The notes: generated by a model not told the origin, from the letters alone. A stretch of 64,000 nt of DNA from CAVVYV01 sp963818205 (GCA_963818205.1 CAWFRG010000016.1:150285-214284); one strand, 5' to 3'. Shown: positions 9,702 to 19,537, counted from the first letter of the stretch. Numbers and translations are program-made.

Positions 9702-9896
9702 GTCTTCCTCCTCTTGGCTCGGAAATCTCGCTAAGCAGTTCTTATCCCATTTCAGGCAGGACGGGGGCGACGCTGGCCGAGCTCCTCGCCGCAGGTCGGC
9801 GCTGAAGCTCGCGCTTGGCCGCCTTGCGACCCGGCGCGAGGGTGCGATAGCGTGGCGCGGCGACGGATCGCGACCCACGGGGAAGGAGCCCCATTC

Positions 9897-11461
9897 ATGC
9901 GTCTCCCGGTTCGAGCTCTCATCGCCAGCGCCGGCATCGCCTTGCTGTCCGCCCCCGCCGCGAGCGCCGACAGCTTCAGCCTCGGGGTCGCGGCCGGAGA
10001 CGTGACCGCCAACTCGGCCGTGCTGTGGGCACGCGCCGATCAACCCGGCGGAACGCGGCTCGAGGTGGCCACCGACGAGGACTTCACGCAGGTGGTCCGC
10101 AGGCTCAAGGTCGAGGCGACCGCGGCCAACGACCTCACCGTCCAGCGGCGGGTCGAGGGGCTCCAGTCGAACACCAGCTACTGGTACCGCTTCACCAGCG
10201 GGGCGGCGGCCAGCGACGTGGGCACCTTCGCCACCGCCCCGAAGCCGAACGACGACGCGACGATTCGGTTCGCCTGGACCGGCGACTACGACGCCGAGCG
10301 GGCGATCGGGGAGACGGAGCCGTTCTGGAACGACTTCGGTGTCTTCGGCTCCATGGAGGCGGAGGGGAACGACTTCAACATCGGCCTCGGCGACACGATC
10401 TACTCCGACAGCGAGGTGCCCGGCAACCAACCCCGTCGCCCTCACGGTCGAGCAGAAGTGGGCGAAGTACGAGCTCAACCTGGGCGAGGAGCCGCTGGCC
10501 GACCTCCGCGGCGCCGCGGGCTTCTACTCCCACTGGGACGACCACGAGTTCATCAACGACTTCTCGCCCTTCGAGAGCGTCTTCTCGAGCGGCACGATCG
10601 ACGGACGGGAGCTCTACGAGCGCGGCGTGAAGGCGTTCACCGACTACGCCCCGGTCGACTTCAGCAGCCGCGACGGGCTCTACCGGACAACGCGGTGGGG
10701 CAAGAACCTGGAGCTCTTCTTCCTGGACGAGCGCTCCTTCCGCTCCGCCAAGGCGAGCAAGGACGGCGTCTGCGACAACCCCCAGACCCCCGGCGCGCCG
10801 GACCTGGCGCCGACCGCGCCTCAGAGCGTCCGAGACGCGTTCGCGGTCCTGATCCCCTCGCTGGCCGCGCCCGTTTCCCAGGCCTGCCTCGACGCGATCA
10901 GCGATCCCGACCGGACGCTGCTCGGCGACAAGCAGCTGAAGACCTTCCTCCACGACGTCGAGCACTCCCAGGCTCGCTTCAAGGTGGTGGTCAACGAGGT
11001 GCCGATCCAGCAGTTCTACGCGCTTCCGTACGATCGCTGGGAGGGTTACGAGGCGGAGCGCCAGCGCGTCCTCAGCGGGCTCCAGGGTGTGAACAACGTC
11101 GTCTTCCTCACCACCGACGTCCACGCCACCCTCGTCAACGACGCCCGCTTCAAGACCCTGGAGCCCGGCGGCCCGCAGAACAGCGGCATCCTCGACGTCA
11201 CCGTCGGACCGGCGGCCACCGCGCCGTTTGCCCAGGAGATCAACGACGCCGTCGGTCTCCCCTTCGCTGCGGGCCTCATCGATTCCCTGTTCTTCGAGAG
11301 ACGTGCTCGGAATGCAGTGTTCGGGCATCAACCAGTTCAGCTACGGCGAGGTCGAGGTGACCAGCACCCAGCTCACGATCACCCCCAAGGACATCGCCGG
11401 CAACCCGTTGACGACCGACGACGGTCCCTGCGGGCCGTTCGTCTTGAGCTTCCAGCCCTGA
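9897..11461 (+). CDS. PhoD-like exported alkaline phosphatase/phosphodiesterase (two frameshifts)
   Basis: An exported metallophosphoesterase of about 520 residues. ATG 9897 follows GGAAGGAG, and the signal peptide LPVRALIASAGIALLSAPAA is cleaved near ASA. An N-terminal fibronectin-like PhoD_N domain (LGVAAGDVTANSAVLWARAD) precedes the catalytic domain with GDTIYSD, WDDHEF and TTDVH, the metal-ligand motifs of PhoD-like enzymes. One extra base near 10430 and one near 11295 shift the frame; the protein text is continuous across both (NPVALTVEQKW, then DVLGMQCSGINQF). The closing segment, with Cys in MQCSG and GPCGPF, is usual for the family. Likely role: release of phosphate from phosphodiesters or teichoic acid outside the cell. 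Confidence 0.85.
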
Positions 11462-11568
11462 CGCAAGGCGAGCCGCGCGGAACCTGGCGTCAGCCGCGCG
11501 CGCGTGTTTGCCCGGCGATCGTCCAGCTAATAAGGTCCTTGGACCCGCTACCGACAAGGAGAGTCGGG

Positions 11569-13842
11569 GTGCGCAGGACGCTCTTCGTGGGGCTCATCGC
11601 CGGGATGACGATGGCATTCGCGTCGGCCGCGGATGCGAAGACGGTCGACCTCACGGTTCTCTCCAGCCAGCCGAACCAGGTGAGCGGTGGGGACGCTCTG
11701 GTGCGCGTAGACGCGCCCCCCAACCAGATCGACACGCTGCGCGTGGAACGCAACGGAGTGGACGTGACCGCTGCCTTCTCCAAGCAGGGAGGCGCGCTCG
11801 TCGGCGTCGTCGATGGCCTCGCGCTCGGTAAGAACGAGCTGGCGGTCGTCGATGGCTCCACCTCGCGCCGGCTCGCGCAACGGAAGCTCTTCAACTACCC
11901 GACTGCCGGGCCGATCTTCTCCGGGCCGCATCAGGAGTTCTTCGTCTGCAACACGATCCAGGCCGGGCTCGGCGAGCCGTTGGTCGACAACCAGGCGGGC
12001 CAGGGATTCCGCGTGCTCAACCCCGACGGCAGCACGGCCGGCTGGAGCCTCGACTGCTCCGCCAACACCAGGGTCGATTACCTCTACCGGACGACCACCG
12101 GCTCGTTCCAGCCGCTGCCCGGCGACGGCTCACGTCCGGCGAACATGGCGCAGACCACGCTGCTCGACGGCCGCACGGTCGACTACGTCGTCCGGCGGGA
12201 GCGCGGCACGATCGACCGCTTCATCTACTCCTTCGCGATGCTCGCCCCATTCGGCGAGCAGCCGGGGGCCCCCGACACCTCGCTCTGGAACCGCCGCGCG
12301 ATCTACACCTTCGACGGCGGCGTCCAGATCGGCCACCGGCAGGGCACCCCCGGCGGCAGCGCCCTCTACGACCCGGGCCTGAGCAAGGGCTACGCGATCA
12401 TCCACTCCTCGGGCAACCGGACGAGCACCACTACAACCTCCAGCTCGGCGGCGAGGCGGCGCTGATGACGAAGGAGGAGTTCATCGAGCGCTACGGGGCG
12501 CCGCTGTACACGGTCGGCCTGGGCGGCTCCGGCGGCGCGATCCAGCAGTACGTCTACGGGCAGAACCACGAGCAAGCTGCTCGACGCCGGGATCCCCCAG
12601 TACTCCTATCCCGACATGGTCACCCAGACGATCCACGTCGGCGACTGTGAGCTGCTCGAGCGCTTCATGGACATCACGACGGCTCCAACCCGAAGTGGCA
12701 GACGTGGGACAACCGAGAGTTCCTCGAGGGCCTCAACGCGGACTCCAACATTCCCAACCCCTTCTTCGGCGGCACCCCCGGCAACAGCGAGTGCGTCAAG
12801 GGCTGGCGTGGGCTGACGCCGCTGGCGCTGAACCCGCTCTGGTTCCAGGCCTTCAACGGGCTCGACCGAATGGACCCGGCGGAGATGGCGCAGGTCCACT
12901 GGACCCATTCGGAGGACCTGAAGAACGTCTACGGCGTCGGCGCTGACGGCTACGCCCGGATGACCTTGGACAACGTGGGCGTCCAGTACGGCCTCGAGGC
13001 CCTGAAGGACGGCAACATCACTCCGGCGGAGTTCCTGGACGTGAACGCCCGGATCGGCAGCTGGAAGGACCCGGCCGACATGGTCCAGGAGGCCTTCCCG
13101 TTCCCGGCGCCGCCGCCGCCGATGCCACCGCGGACACCGGGCTTCGACCCCTGGAGCGCCCGCAACATGAACCTCAGCCCGGATGGCGGCGTCACCCCGG
13201 CGCCGCGGCGCGAGGGTGACATCAGCGCGATGAACGCGGCCTACAACAAGGGGCTCTACTTCGACGGCGACATCGACATCCCGCTGATCGACTGGCGCCA
13301 CTACCTCGAGGAAGAGCTCGACATGCACAACAGCCACCAGTCGTTCGCCTCCCGGCAGCGGATGCTCGACTTCGACGGCGACGCCTCGAACCAGGTGATC
13401 TGGTTCACCGACGCCCGCCCGGCGCGGCAGGTCGACGCGACGCCCGAGGCGCTCGCGGTGATCGATCAGTGGATGGCGAACATCCGCGCCCACCCCGACC
13501 TGGGCGTGGCGGGCAACAAGCCGGAGCTCGCCACCGACCGCTGCTTCACGACCCAGGGCGCGGAGATCGCCCGCGGCCCCGACGTCTGGGGCGGGATCCT
13601 CGACGGCGGGCCGAAGGGCGTCGTGCGCGCAGGAGTTCCCGCTCCACTCGACCTCGCGGATCGTCGCCGGCGGCCCGCTGCGGGGCGGCGTCTACAAGTG
13701 CGCGCTGCAGTCGGTCGACGAGGCGATCGCGAACGGCGCGTACGGCTCCTGGACGCCGTCGGCGACCGAGGTCGCCCGGCTCAAGCAGATCTTCCCGACC
13801 GGGGTCTGCGACTACAGCCAGGGAGACGTCGGCCGGCCCTGA
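11569..13842 (+). CDS. DUF6351-type exported protein (several frameshifts)
   Basis: An exported protein of about 757 residues. GTG 11569 follows AAGGAGAG, and the signal peptide (LFVGLIAGMTMAFASAADA) ends near residue 24. The middle contains a GGSGG turn (YTVGLGGSGGAIQQ), which could be a serine-hydrolase nucleophile elbow, and DRCFTT plus CALQS near the end. The layout matches the actinobacterial DUF6351 family as I know it; family function is undefined, and an esterase/tannase-like role is only a guess. Frame breaks occur near 12415, 12573, 12675 and 13624, two losses and two gains of one base, and the text resumes each time. It follows the PhoD-like gene by about 110 bases, so the two may respond to the same signal. 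Confidence 0.75.
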
Positions 13843-13858
13843 TCCTTGGGCTCAGCCC

Positions 13859-14056
13859 CTACGCCTCCTCGGTCGGCTCGGCGGGACCCACCGCCCCCGC
13901 CGCGGGAGCGTAGATGCTCTCGTGCCCGTCGTCCCAGCGAACGCGATACCGAGGGGAAGGCGGCTCGTTCACCACCTCCTCTATGACGCCGGTCCGAGGC
14001 GTCCGCTCGGTCGACTCCGCCTCAACCTTGATGTGATTCCCGACCTCCAGCTTCAT
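13859..14056 (-). CDS. DUF1918 domain protein
   Basis: A 65-residue small beta-rich protein. MKLEVGNHIKVEAEST, TGVIEEVV and YRVRWDDGHESIYAP follow the DUF1918 pattern exactly: an SH3-like barrel whose YRVRW.DDGHE motif is its hallmark. The family is nearly restricted to Actinobacteria and is often found next to stress genes; its molecular role is unknown. It is convergent with the DUF6351 gene. Confidence 0.9.
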   Translation of the reverse strand: MKLEVGNHIKVEAESTERTPRTGVIEEVVNEPPSPRYRVRWDDGHESIYAPAAGAVGPAEPTEEA

Positions 14057-14192
14057 CTCTTCACCTCCTCACCTCCGATTCGCCCTCATAGGGTGATACC
14101 ACCATCCGGCGCGACAGGCCCGCTCCCTTGGCTTCGGCCGACGAGCTCGCGCCGTCACACTTGTTCTTCTGCACGCAAACCAAGGAGGAGCA

Positions 14193-14525
14193 ATGGACTT
14201 CATGGAGACGATCTCGGGTGCCCGTGATGCGATCACCGTGAAGCGCGTCTACGGCGAGCCGTACGAGCGCAACGGCGTCGCGGTGATTCCCGCCGCCGTG
14301 GTACAGGGCGGCGGCGGCGGCGGCGGGGGCGAGGAGCCCGATGGGCAAACGGGCGGTGGCGGCGGCTTCGGGCTTCGCGCCAGGCCCGTCGGTGCTTATG
14401 TGATCCGGGGGGAGGAGGTGTACTGGGAGTCTGCCCTGGACCTCAACCGAGTGATCCTTGGCGGCCAGCTCCTCGCTCTGGCAGCGTTGCTCGTCGTCCG
14501 CTCGATTGCCCGTCGCCGACGCTGA
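14193..14525 (+). CDS. GerW/YtfJ-family protein
   Basis: A 110-residue protein starting at ATG 14193 with AAGGAGGAG 4 bases upstream. It has the GerW layout: an N-terminal strand-helix (AITVKRVYGEPYERNGVAVIPAA style), two glycine-rich stretches (GGGGGGGG near 43-50 and GGGGGFG near 61), then the family core ARPVGAYVIRGEEVYW. A single C-terminal membrane helix (ILGGQLLALAALLVV) ends in a basic tail. In Bacillus the family member YtfJ is linked to spore germination; in actinobacteria the role is unknown. Confidence 0.88.
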   Translation: MDFMETISGARDAITVKRVYGEPYERNGVAVIPAAVVQGGGGGGGGEEPDGQTGGGGGFGLRARPVGAYVIRGEEVYWESALDLNRVILGGQLLALAALLVVRSIARRRR

Positions 14526-14585
14526 TTTGAGGAAGGGGTAGGCCTTTACCATTGCTTGGACGAACCAACTCCGAAAGGGGCCGAG

Positions 14586-15077
14586 ATGAGCGCCATTGAC
14601 GAGTTCCTGAAGAACAACGAGGCCTTTGCCGATGGCTTCGACAAGGGCGACCTGCCGCTGCCGCCCGCCAAGAAGGTCGCGATCGTTGCCTGTATGGACG
14701 CCCGTCTGAACCCGTATCCGATCCTCGGGCTTTCGGTCGGGGACGCGCACGTAATCCGCAACGCGGGCGGCGTGGTCACCGATGACGAGATCCGTTCCCT
14801 GGCGATCTCCCAGCACCTACTCGGTACGGAGGAGATCATGCTGATCCATCACACCGACTGCGGGATGCTCACCTTCGGCGACGCGGAGTTCGAGCAGATG
14901 CTCGAGGAGGAGACCGGGCGGCGGCCGGAGTGGAGCCCGCGATCATTTCCTGACCTAGAAGATGACGTCCGGGACTCCATCCAGCGGATCAAGGAAAGTC
15001 CCTTCATCCCCAAGAGCGATGAGGTGCGGGGCTTCATCTACGACGTGAAGACCGGCCGGCTCGACGAGGTCACCTGA
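14586..15077 (+). CDS. Beta-class carbonic anhydrase
   Basis: A 163-residue enzyme for reversible CO2 hydration. Zinc ligands and the Asp-Arg dyad are visible: CMDAR (Cys, Asp, Arg near residues 38-42) and HHTDCGM (His and Cys near 89-93). IRNAGG, in the form VIRNAGGVVTDD, is the conserved loop. The short length and the motif spacing resemble the Mycobacterium Rv1284-type beta anhydrases. ATG 14586 follows GAAAGGGG. It converges with DoxX with an 8-base overlap. Confidence 0.92.
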   Translation: MSAIDEFLKNNEAFADGFDKGDLPLPPAKKVAIVACMDARLNPYPILGLSVGDAHVIRNAGGVVTDDEIRSLAISQHLLGTEEIMLIHHTDCGMLTFGDAEFEQMLEEETGRRPEWSPRSFPDLEDDVRDSIQRIKESPFIPKSDEVRGFIYDVKTGRLDEVT

Positions 15078-15618
15078 GCACACCCGCGATTAGGTCACTT
15101 CTGCCGACGGCTGATTGGGCACGACGGCGCCGCGGGCGTGCGCCCTGATCGGCGAGCACGCCAGCCGCGCCGATCACCGCCACGGCCAAGGCCCCGAGGC
15201 CCCAGGCGACGCCCGCGACATCCCAGCCGATCGCGTTGTCGACCGACCATTCTCCGGCGCCGTGAAAGGCGAGTGCGGTGACGACGGCGACGTTGGTCAG
15301 CACGTACTCGTTGCCGCCGTTGTAGATCCAGAAGCCCTTGCCGGCGTGATCGGTGACGGCCGCGACAAGCATCGTCGCCGCGATCAAGGCCGCCGCTCCG
15401 GGCGTGAAGAATCCCGCTGCAAGGGCGAGTCCGCCGACAAGCTCGGCCGAGCCGGCGACGAAGGCGAAGAGCTTGCCGGGCCGGAGGCCAAAGCCCTCGA
15501 GGTACTGGCCGGTGCCTTCGAGGCCGTAGCCGCCGAGGATCCCGAAGAGCTTCTGGGAGCCGTGGGCAGCGACAAAGCTGCCGATCACGACCTGGATGAG
15601 AAACAGACCTACTTCCAT
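15070..15618 (-). CDS. DoxX-family membrane protein
   Basis: A 182-residue four-helix membrane protein. The N-terminal family signature FLIQVVIGSFVAAHGSQKLF and GGYGLEGTGQYLE, then GKLFAFVAGSAELVGGLALA and the later helices (AALIAATMLVAAV, WGLGALAVAVIGAAG) fit DoxX. Members are quinone-linked or thiol-stress membrane proteins. ATG 15618 lies 79 bases from the divergent MarR gene, with a palindrome between them, so MarR control of doxX is likely. Confidence 0.88.
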   Translation of the reverse strand: MEVGLFLIQVVIGSFVAAHGSQKLFGILGGYGLEGTGQYLEGFGLRPGKLFAFVAGSAELVGGLALAAGFFTPGAAALIAATMLVAAVTDHAGKGFWIYNGGNEYVLTNVAVVTALAFHGAGEWSVDNAIGWDVAGVAWGLGALAVAVIGAAGVLADQGARPRRRRAQSAVGRSDLIAGVLR

Positions 15619-15648
15619 CTCGTCCGTCCTTTCAAATGTAGGTGCAGA

Positions 15649-15666
15649 TGCACTTAGTATAGTGCA
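15649..15666. promoter_or_regulatory. MarR operator between doxX and marR
   Basis: TGCACT and AGTGCA form a perfect 6-bp inverted repeat around TAGTAT in the short divergent intergenic region. Size and place are typical of a MarR-family operator controlling both its own gene and the divergent doxX. The AT-rich centre could also overlap a -10 element. Confidence 0.6.
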
Positions 15667-15697
15667 ACCGCACATAAATGTCTCTAGACTCGTTCGA

Positions 15698-16145
15698 ATG
15701 GATGAATCCGAGCTCGCAATCTGGAGGGCGTTTCTCAACGCGCACGCCGTTCTGATCCAGCGGATCGAGGAGGACCTCAAGGCGCACGGGCTGCCGCCCC
15801 TCGCTTGGTACGACGTGCTCTGGCCTCTTCAACGCGCCGAGGACCGGCGGTTGCGCATGAATGAACTCGCTCAGGAGGTCGTCCTAAGCCGCACGGGCCT
15901 GGTGCGGCTCGTGGACCGGATCGAGGCCGCCGGGCTCCTCAGACGCGAGCCCGTCCCCGAGGACGGACGCGGCTCATACGCGGTGATCACAGAGGGAGGG
16001 AGCGGCCACCCTGCGGAGGATGTGGCCCGTCTACCGGTCCCACATCCAGCGGGACTTCCTCGACCCGCTCGGAGCCGGGGCGGGCCCCCTGAAAAAGGCC
16101 CTCGAGCGGATCATCGAGGCGAGTCGGGCGGCGGCTTCCGCCTGA
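15698..16145 (+). CDS. MarR-family transcriptional regulator (frameshifted)
   Basis: About 148 residues. It starts at ATG 15698 (MDESELAIWRAFLNAHAVL). The winged helix spans about residues 35-100: LAWYDVLWPLQRAEDRRLRM, MNELAQEVVLSRTGLVRLVD (recognition helix), and the wing RREPVPEDGRGSYAVIT. One extra G in a G-rich run near 15998 moves the frame; the continuing frame gives a natural dimerisation helix (LRRMWPVYRSHIQRDFLDPL) and stop at 16143. It represses genes that respond to phenolic or oxidative ligands in the family; here the target is probably doxX and itself. Confidence 0.85.
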
Positions 16146-16193
16146 GGCGCGTCGGCTGACTCGCGATTCAGCCCCGGCTCTCTCGCGCGGGCG

Positions 16194-17531
16194 CTACGGG
16201 GCTGCTGTGAACAGCCGCCAGTCTCCCGGGACCCCCTTGAGATGCTTCTCGCCGCGGTCGTCAAACCGAATCCCCGATCCGGCAACGAGATCCTTGACGG
16301 TGCTGGAGACCAGCACCTCGCCCGCGTCCGCGAGGGCGCCGACGCGCGCCGCGATGTGGACGGCGATCCCGCCGACATCCTCTCCCATCAGCTCGATCTC
16401 GCCGCAATGGAGGCCGACCCGAACCTCCAAGCCGAGGGAGCGGGCCGCCTCCGTGATCGCGCCCCCGCATTGGATCGCCCGGGCGGGGCCGTCGAAGGTG
16501 GCGAGGCCGCCGTCGCCCAGCGTCTTCACCTCACGTCCTCGGAACCGGATCAGCTCCCGCCGCAGCGCTTCCTGATGCGCTGCTAGCAGCTCCCGCCAGC
16601 GTGCGTCCCCGAGCTCGGCCGCGCGCTCCGTCGAGCCGACGATGTCCGTGAACATCACCGTGGCGAGCACCCGGTCGGGCTCGGGTGCCGAGCGGGCGCC
16701 GGTCAGGAACTCCTCGACCTCCCCGAGCACGGCTTCCGAGTCGCCTGCCCAGGGCAGATGGTCGATCCCGGGAAGCTCGACGTATCGGGCGTGTGGGATC
16801 TGCGCCGCGAGCTCCTCGCCGGCGCGTCGATTGACGACCCGGTCGCCGCGCCGGTGGAGGACGAGCGTCGGAACCTGGATCGTGGGCAGGACGGCTCGCA
16901 CATCGATGTCCAGAAACATCTCCATGATCTGCTGGACCATCGCCGGGCTCGCGGCGGAGCGCTCCATACGTGCCGTGAACTCCGCCGCCTGGGGATCGTC
17001 GGCGAAGCTCGGAGCGAAGAGCTCGACCATCCCCTCTGCCTGTTGCCCCCAGTATGGGGCGATTAACTCGGCGGCGGACTCGCGAAGCGCCTCCGCGGGC
17101 GACGCCCAGGGGTAGTCGGGCGCCTCGGTGGTCCGCCCCATCGCGCCGTGGAGCACCAGGGCGCTGACGCGATCGGGGTGAGTGGCCGCGAACAGGACGC
17201 TCATCGGCCCGCCCTCGGAGACCCCAAAAAGGGCCGCCCGCTCGGACCCCGCGGCGTCCATGACCGCCCGGACGTCGTCGATCCGCTGCTCGAGGGTCGG
17301 CACCTCGGTGACCGGGTCGGACAGCCCGGTGCCGCGCTTGTCGAAGATGATCAGGCGCGAGAACGAGCTGAGCCGCTCGAAGAAGCGAGCGAACGGAGGC
17401 GACTCCCACTGGAGCTCGAGGTGGGTGGCGAAGCCGAGGACGATGGCCAAGTCGATTGGCCCGTCGCCGACGACCTGATAGGCGATCGACGCGTCGCCGG
17501 ACTTGACGTACTTGGTCGGCGGGGTGCTCAT
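16194..17531 (-). CDS. Alpha/beta hydrolase fused to class III adenylate/guanylate cyclase
   Basis: An intact 445-residue two-domain protein. Residues 1-275 are an alpha/beta hydrolase fold with oxyanion region and nucleophile elbow GVSEGG (Ser about 103), DKRGTG, acid in HRRGDRVV and histidine in GIDHLPW. Residues 285-440 are a class III cyclase: FTDIVGSTERA (metal Asp), KTLGDGGLATF, VRVGLHCGEIE and AVHIAARV. The fusion is known in mycobacteria and soil actinobacteria and would link a small lipophilic ligand or ester to cyclic-nucleotide synthesis. The substrate lysine-aspartate pair cannot be fully assigned by eye. Confidence 0.9.
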   Translation of the reverse strand: MSTPPTKYVKSGDASIAYQVVGDGPIDLAIVLGFATHLELQWESPPFARFFERLSSFSRLIIFDKRGTGLSDPVTEVPTLEQRIDDVRAVMDAAGSERAALFGVSEGGPMSVLFAATHPDRVSALVLHGAMGRTTEAPDYPWASPAEALRESAAELIAPYWGQQAEGMVELFAPSFADDPQAAEFTARMERSAASPAMVQQIMEMFLDIDVRAVLPTIQVPTLVLHRRGDRVVNRRAGEELAAQIPHARYVELPGIDHLPWAGDSEAVLGEVEEFLTGARSAPEPDRVLATVMFTDIVGSTERAAELGDARWRELLAAHQEALRRELIRFRGREVKTLGDGGLATFDGPARAIQCGGAITEAARSLGLEVRVGLHCGEIELMGEDVGGIAVHIAARVGALADAGEVLVSSTVKDLVAGSGIRFDDRGEKHLKGVPGDWRLFTAAP

Positions 17532-17664
17532 CGCTTTTCGCGCATCGGGCCGCCCTCGGTTAACGGACCTTCGAACAGCGCGATCCTGAGGCGAATCGTA
17601 TCCCGGGCATGCGGCCCGGCTTCCATCAACGTGCGTTCACCTGGGCTCGGCCGGGGTGTCGGCC

Positions 17665-17770
17665 CCAGGCCGATCCATCGAAGCGGAGGGTGTAGCCCTC
17701 CTCGCCGAACCGCCAGGCCCTGACAGAGCGGTCATACAGAAGTGGGGGTAGAAGCGATCGGAGTCCGTTG
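17665..17770 (-). pseudogene. Internally deleted copy of the HxlR regulator
   Basis: This short stretch matches two separate parts of the intact HxlR gene downstream. Bases 17665-17720 are identical to the part near 19050-19105 (C-terminal third), and 17726-17767 match its first codons near 19480-19520 (VYPHFCMTA region). The about 370 bases between them in the intact gene are missing. It is a deletion derivative of a duplicated regulator, with its upstream operator kept. Confidence 0.7.
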
Positions 17771-17782
17771 GCAGCATGATCG

Positions 17783-17797
17783 CTATCGACACGATAG
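17783..17797. promoter_or_regulatory. HxlR-type operator, copy 1
   Basis: CTATCG-ACA-CGATAG, a perfect 6-bp inverted repeat followed by TATCGC. The same element stands before the intact HxlR gene at 19538. Here it lies between the deleted HxlR copy and the gene starting at 17882, about 85 bases upstream of it, so that gene may be under the surviving HxlR's control. Confidence 0.65.
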
Positions 17798-17881
17798 TAT
17801 CGCTGCGGTAGTAAGGTTGACGGATCCTGTACAGGACACCTAGACGCTAAACGAGGCTAACGCCGAGGAAGGAGAACCACC

Positions 17882-18358
17882 GTGAGCGATGAGACAAGCC
17901 AGCAGCCGCCGAAGCCCGATCCCGCCCTCAGGGAACTGGACTTCCTGGTCGGCACTTGGAGCATGAAGGGCCACCTGGTCGGCTCCGAAGAGGAGAACAT
18001 CGTCGGCGAGACAACCTACGAGTGGCTCCCGGGCGGGTTCTTCCTGCGCCAGCGGGTGAAGCTGGACTTCGCCGGGCTCTTCGAGGTCGACAGCGAGGAG
18101 CTGATCGCCCACGACCCGGAGACCGGGAAGTTCAAGTCAAACGTCTACTCGAACATGTCGCCTGTGCCGCTGCCGTACGACTGGGACGTCAAGGACGGCT
18201 CGATGACGATCACGGTTTCGCACGGTCCGCTCGACGCGACCTTCAAGGGCGAGCTCGGAGAGGACGGCGATACCTTCTCCGGCGGCTGGCGTCCCAACCC
18301 GGGCGCGGACGAGATGGTGAACCCGCCCTATGACATCGGCGGAACCCGGATCAAGTAG
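17882..18358 (+). CDS. DUF1579-like small lipocalin-fold protein
   Basis: A 158-residue protein starting at GTG 17882 behind AAGGAGAA. The opening LRELDFLVGTWSMKG, with conserved GTW, then TTYEWLPGGFFLRQRV and DPETGKFKSNVYS, is typical of DUF1579/heme-or-ligand-binding beta barrels. It ends with TFSGGWRPNPG. It is probably a cytosolic small-ligand-binding protein. It sits next to an HxlR operator and a glyoxalase-like gene 55 bases downstream, so the two are probably one operon. Confidence 0.75.
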   Translation: MSDETSQQPPKPDPALRELDFLVGTWSMKGHLVGSEEENIVGETTYEWLPGGFFLRQRVKLDFAGLFEVDSEELIAHDPETGKFKSNVYSNMSPVPLPYDWDVKDGSMTITVSHGPLDATFKGELGEDGDTFSGGWRPNPGADEMVNPPYDIGGTRIK

Positions 18359-18413
18359 CAAGCGTGCGAGCTGAACGACCTGCCCAGCAAACTGCGACAG
18401 ACAGGACACGGAA

Positions 18414-18821
18414 ATGAACTGGACGCTCGAAGTCGTCGTCGTCCCCGTTTCGGACGTCGACCGCGCGAAGGCCTTCTACGCCGACCAGCTCGGCTTCAAC
18501 CTGGACCACGACTCGCGGATGGGCGAGGGAAACCGGGTCGTGCAGCTCACCCCTCCCGGATCGGGCTGCTCGATCGTCATCGGCGAAGGCGTCGCCCCGG
18601 ACATGGCGCCTGGCTCGCTCAAGGGCCTGCAGCTGGTCGTCCCGGACCTCCATGCCGCGCGCGCTCAGCTCGCCGAGCATGGCGTGGACGTCAGCGAGAT
18701 CCAGGTGATGGGCGAGAGTCCCGGCCCTGAGCCGGAAGCGCTCGACAATGTCGGGTTCGTCTTCTTCAGCGATCCCGACGGCAACGGGTGGGCGGTACAG
18801 CAGATCTCGGCCCGGGGTTAG
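18414..18821 (+). CDS. VOC-family (glyoxalase/bleomycin resistance) protein
   Basis: A 135-residue protein with two beta-alpha-beta-beta-beta units. The first runs WTLEVVVVPVSDVDRAKAFY and DQLGFNLDHD, the second LQLVVPDLHAARAQL to the closing FFSDPDGNGWAVQQI. The final DPDGN.W is the usual metal-ligand strand of the fold, though the exact ligands cannot be assigned by eye. Likely lactoylglutathione-lyase-like, dioxygenase-like or antibiotic-binding. It is probably co-transcribed with the DUF1579-like gene. Confidence 0.85.
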   Translation: MNWTLEVVVVPVSDVDRAKAFYADQLGFNLDHDSRMGEGNRVVQLTPPGSGCSIVIGEGVAPDMAPGSLKGLQLVVPDLHAARAQLAEHGVDVSEIQVMGESPGPEPEALDNVGFVFFSDPDGNGWAVQQISARG

Positions 18822-18869
18822 GCGGACGGCCTCCCGCTCTCCGCCGTTGCCGCGCTCGGTGGCGGCCGC

Positions 18870-19523
18870 TCAGAGGTCGGCCTCATGGGCCCGGGCGAAG
18901 GCCTTCACCGCCGCCGCTGCTCCCTCGATCTCGACCCCGTCGACCGGGAGGCGGCGGGCATCGGTGGGAGTGGTCAGAAATCCGGCCCACGCCTCCGGGG
19001 TCGCGACGACGGTCACCGCCGCCCCTTCGCTCTCGCCGCGCTCCAGCTCCCAGGCCGATCCATCGAAGCGGAGGGTGTAGCCCTCCTCGCCGAACCGCCA
19101 GGCCCAGACCACCGGCTTGCGTGACTTAGGCGGGCGTCGGTTGAGCCAAACCTTGTTGGCCAGCATGACGTGATCGGGATGGACGGACTCGTCGGGTCTG
19201 GGCGGCCCACCGGAGTGCCTGAAGCCCCACGCTCCGAGGGCCTCGACCACCGGTCGCAGCTCCTCGCCGGCCTCGGTCAGCCGATACCAGACCTCGCGTC
19301 CCGCGGCCGGCTCCTCTCGGACGACGATTCCTGCCGCCTCGAGGCTGCGCAGCCGCTCGGTGAGTCGCGTCGGCGTGATCCCGCCAACGCTCCGGGAGAG
19401 ATCGGTGAACCGCCGTGGCCCCAGCATCAGGTCACGTACGACGAGCAGGGACCACCGCTCCCCTACTTCCTCGAGAGCTCGAGCGGTCATGCAGAAGTGG
19501 GGGTAGACGCGATCGGAGTCCAT
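18870..19523 (-). CDS. HxlR-family transcriptional regulator
   Basis: A 217-residue regulator. The N-terminal winged helix has the HxlR signature: CMTARALEEVGERWSLLVVR, LGPRRFTDLSRSVGGITPTR, LTERLRSLEAAGIVVREE and the wing YRLTEAGEELRPV. The C-terminal 100 residues (after HPDHVMLAN) form an SCP2/sterol-carrier-like ligand pocket: VWAWRFGEEGYTLRF, AAVTVVATPEAWAGFL. ATG 19523 is 15 bases from operator copy 2. It is divergent from an exporter, a classic drug-responsive repressor arrangement. Confidence 0.88.
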   Translation of the reverse strand: MDSDRVYPHFCMTARALEEVGERWSLLVVRDLMLGPRRFTDLSRSVGGITPTRLTERLRSLEAAGIVVREEPAAGREVWYRLTEAGEELRPVVEALGAWGFRHSGGPPRPDESVHPDHVMLANKVWLNRRPPKSRKPVVWAWRFGEEGYTLRFDGSAWELERGESEGAAVTVVATPEAWAGFLTTPTDARRLPVDGVEIEGAAAAVKAFARAHEADL

Positions 19524-19537
19524 GGCTTACATAATCC

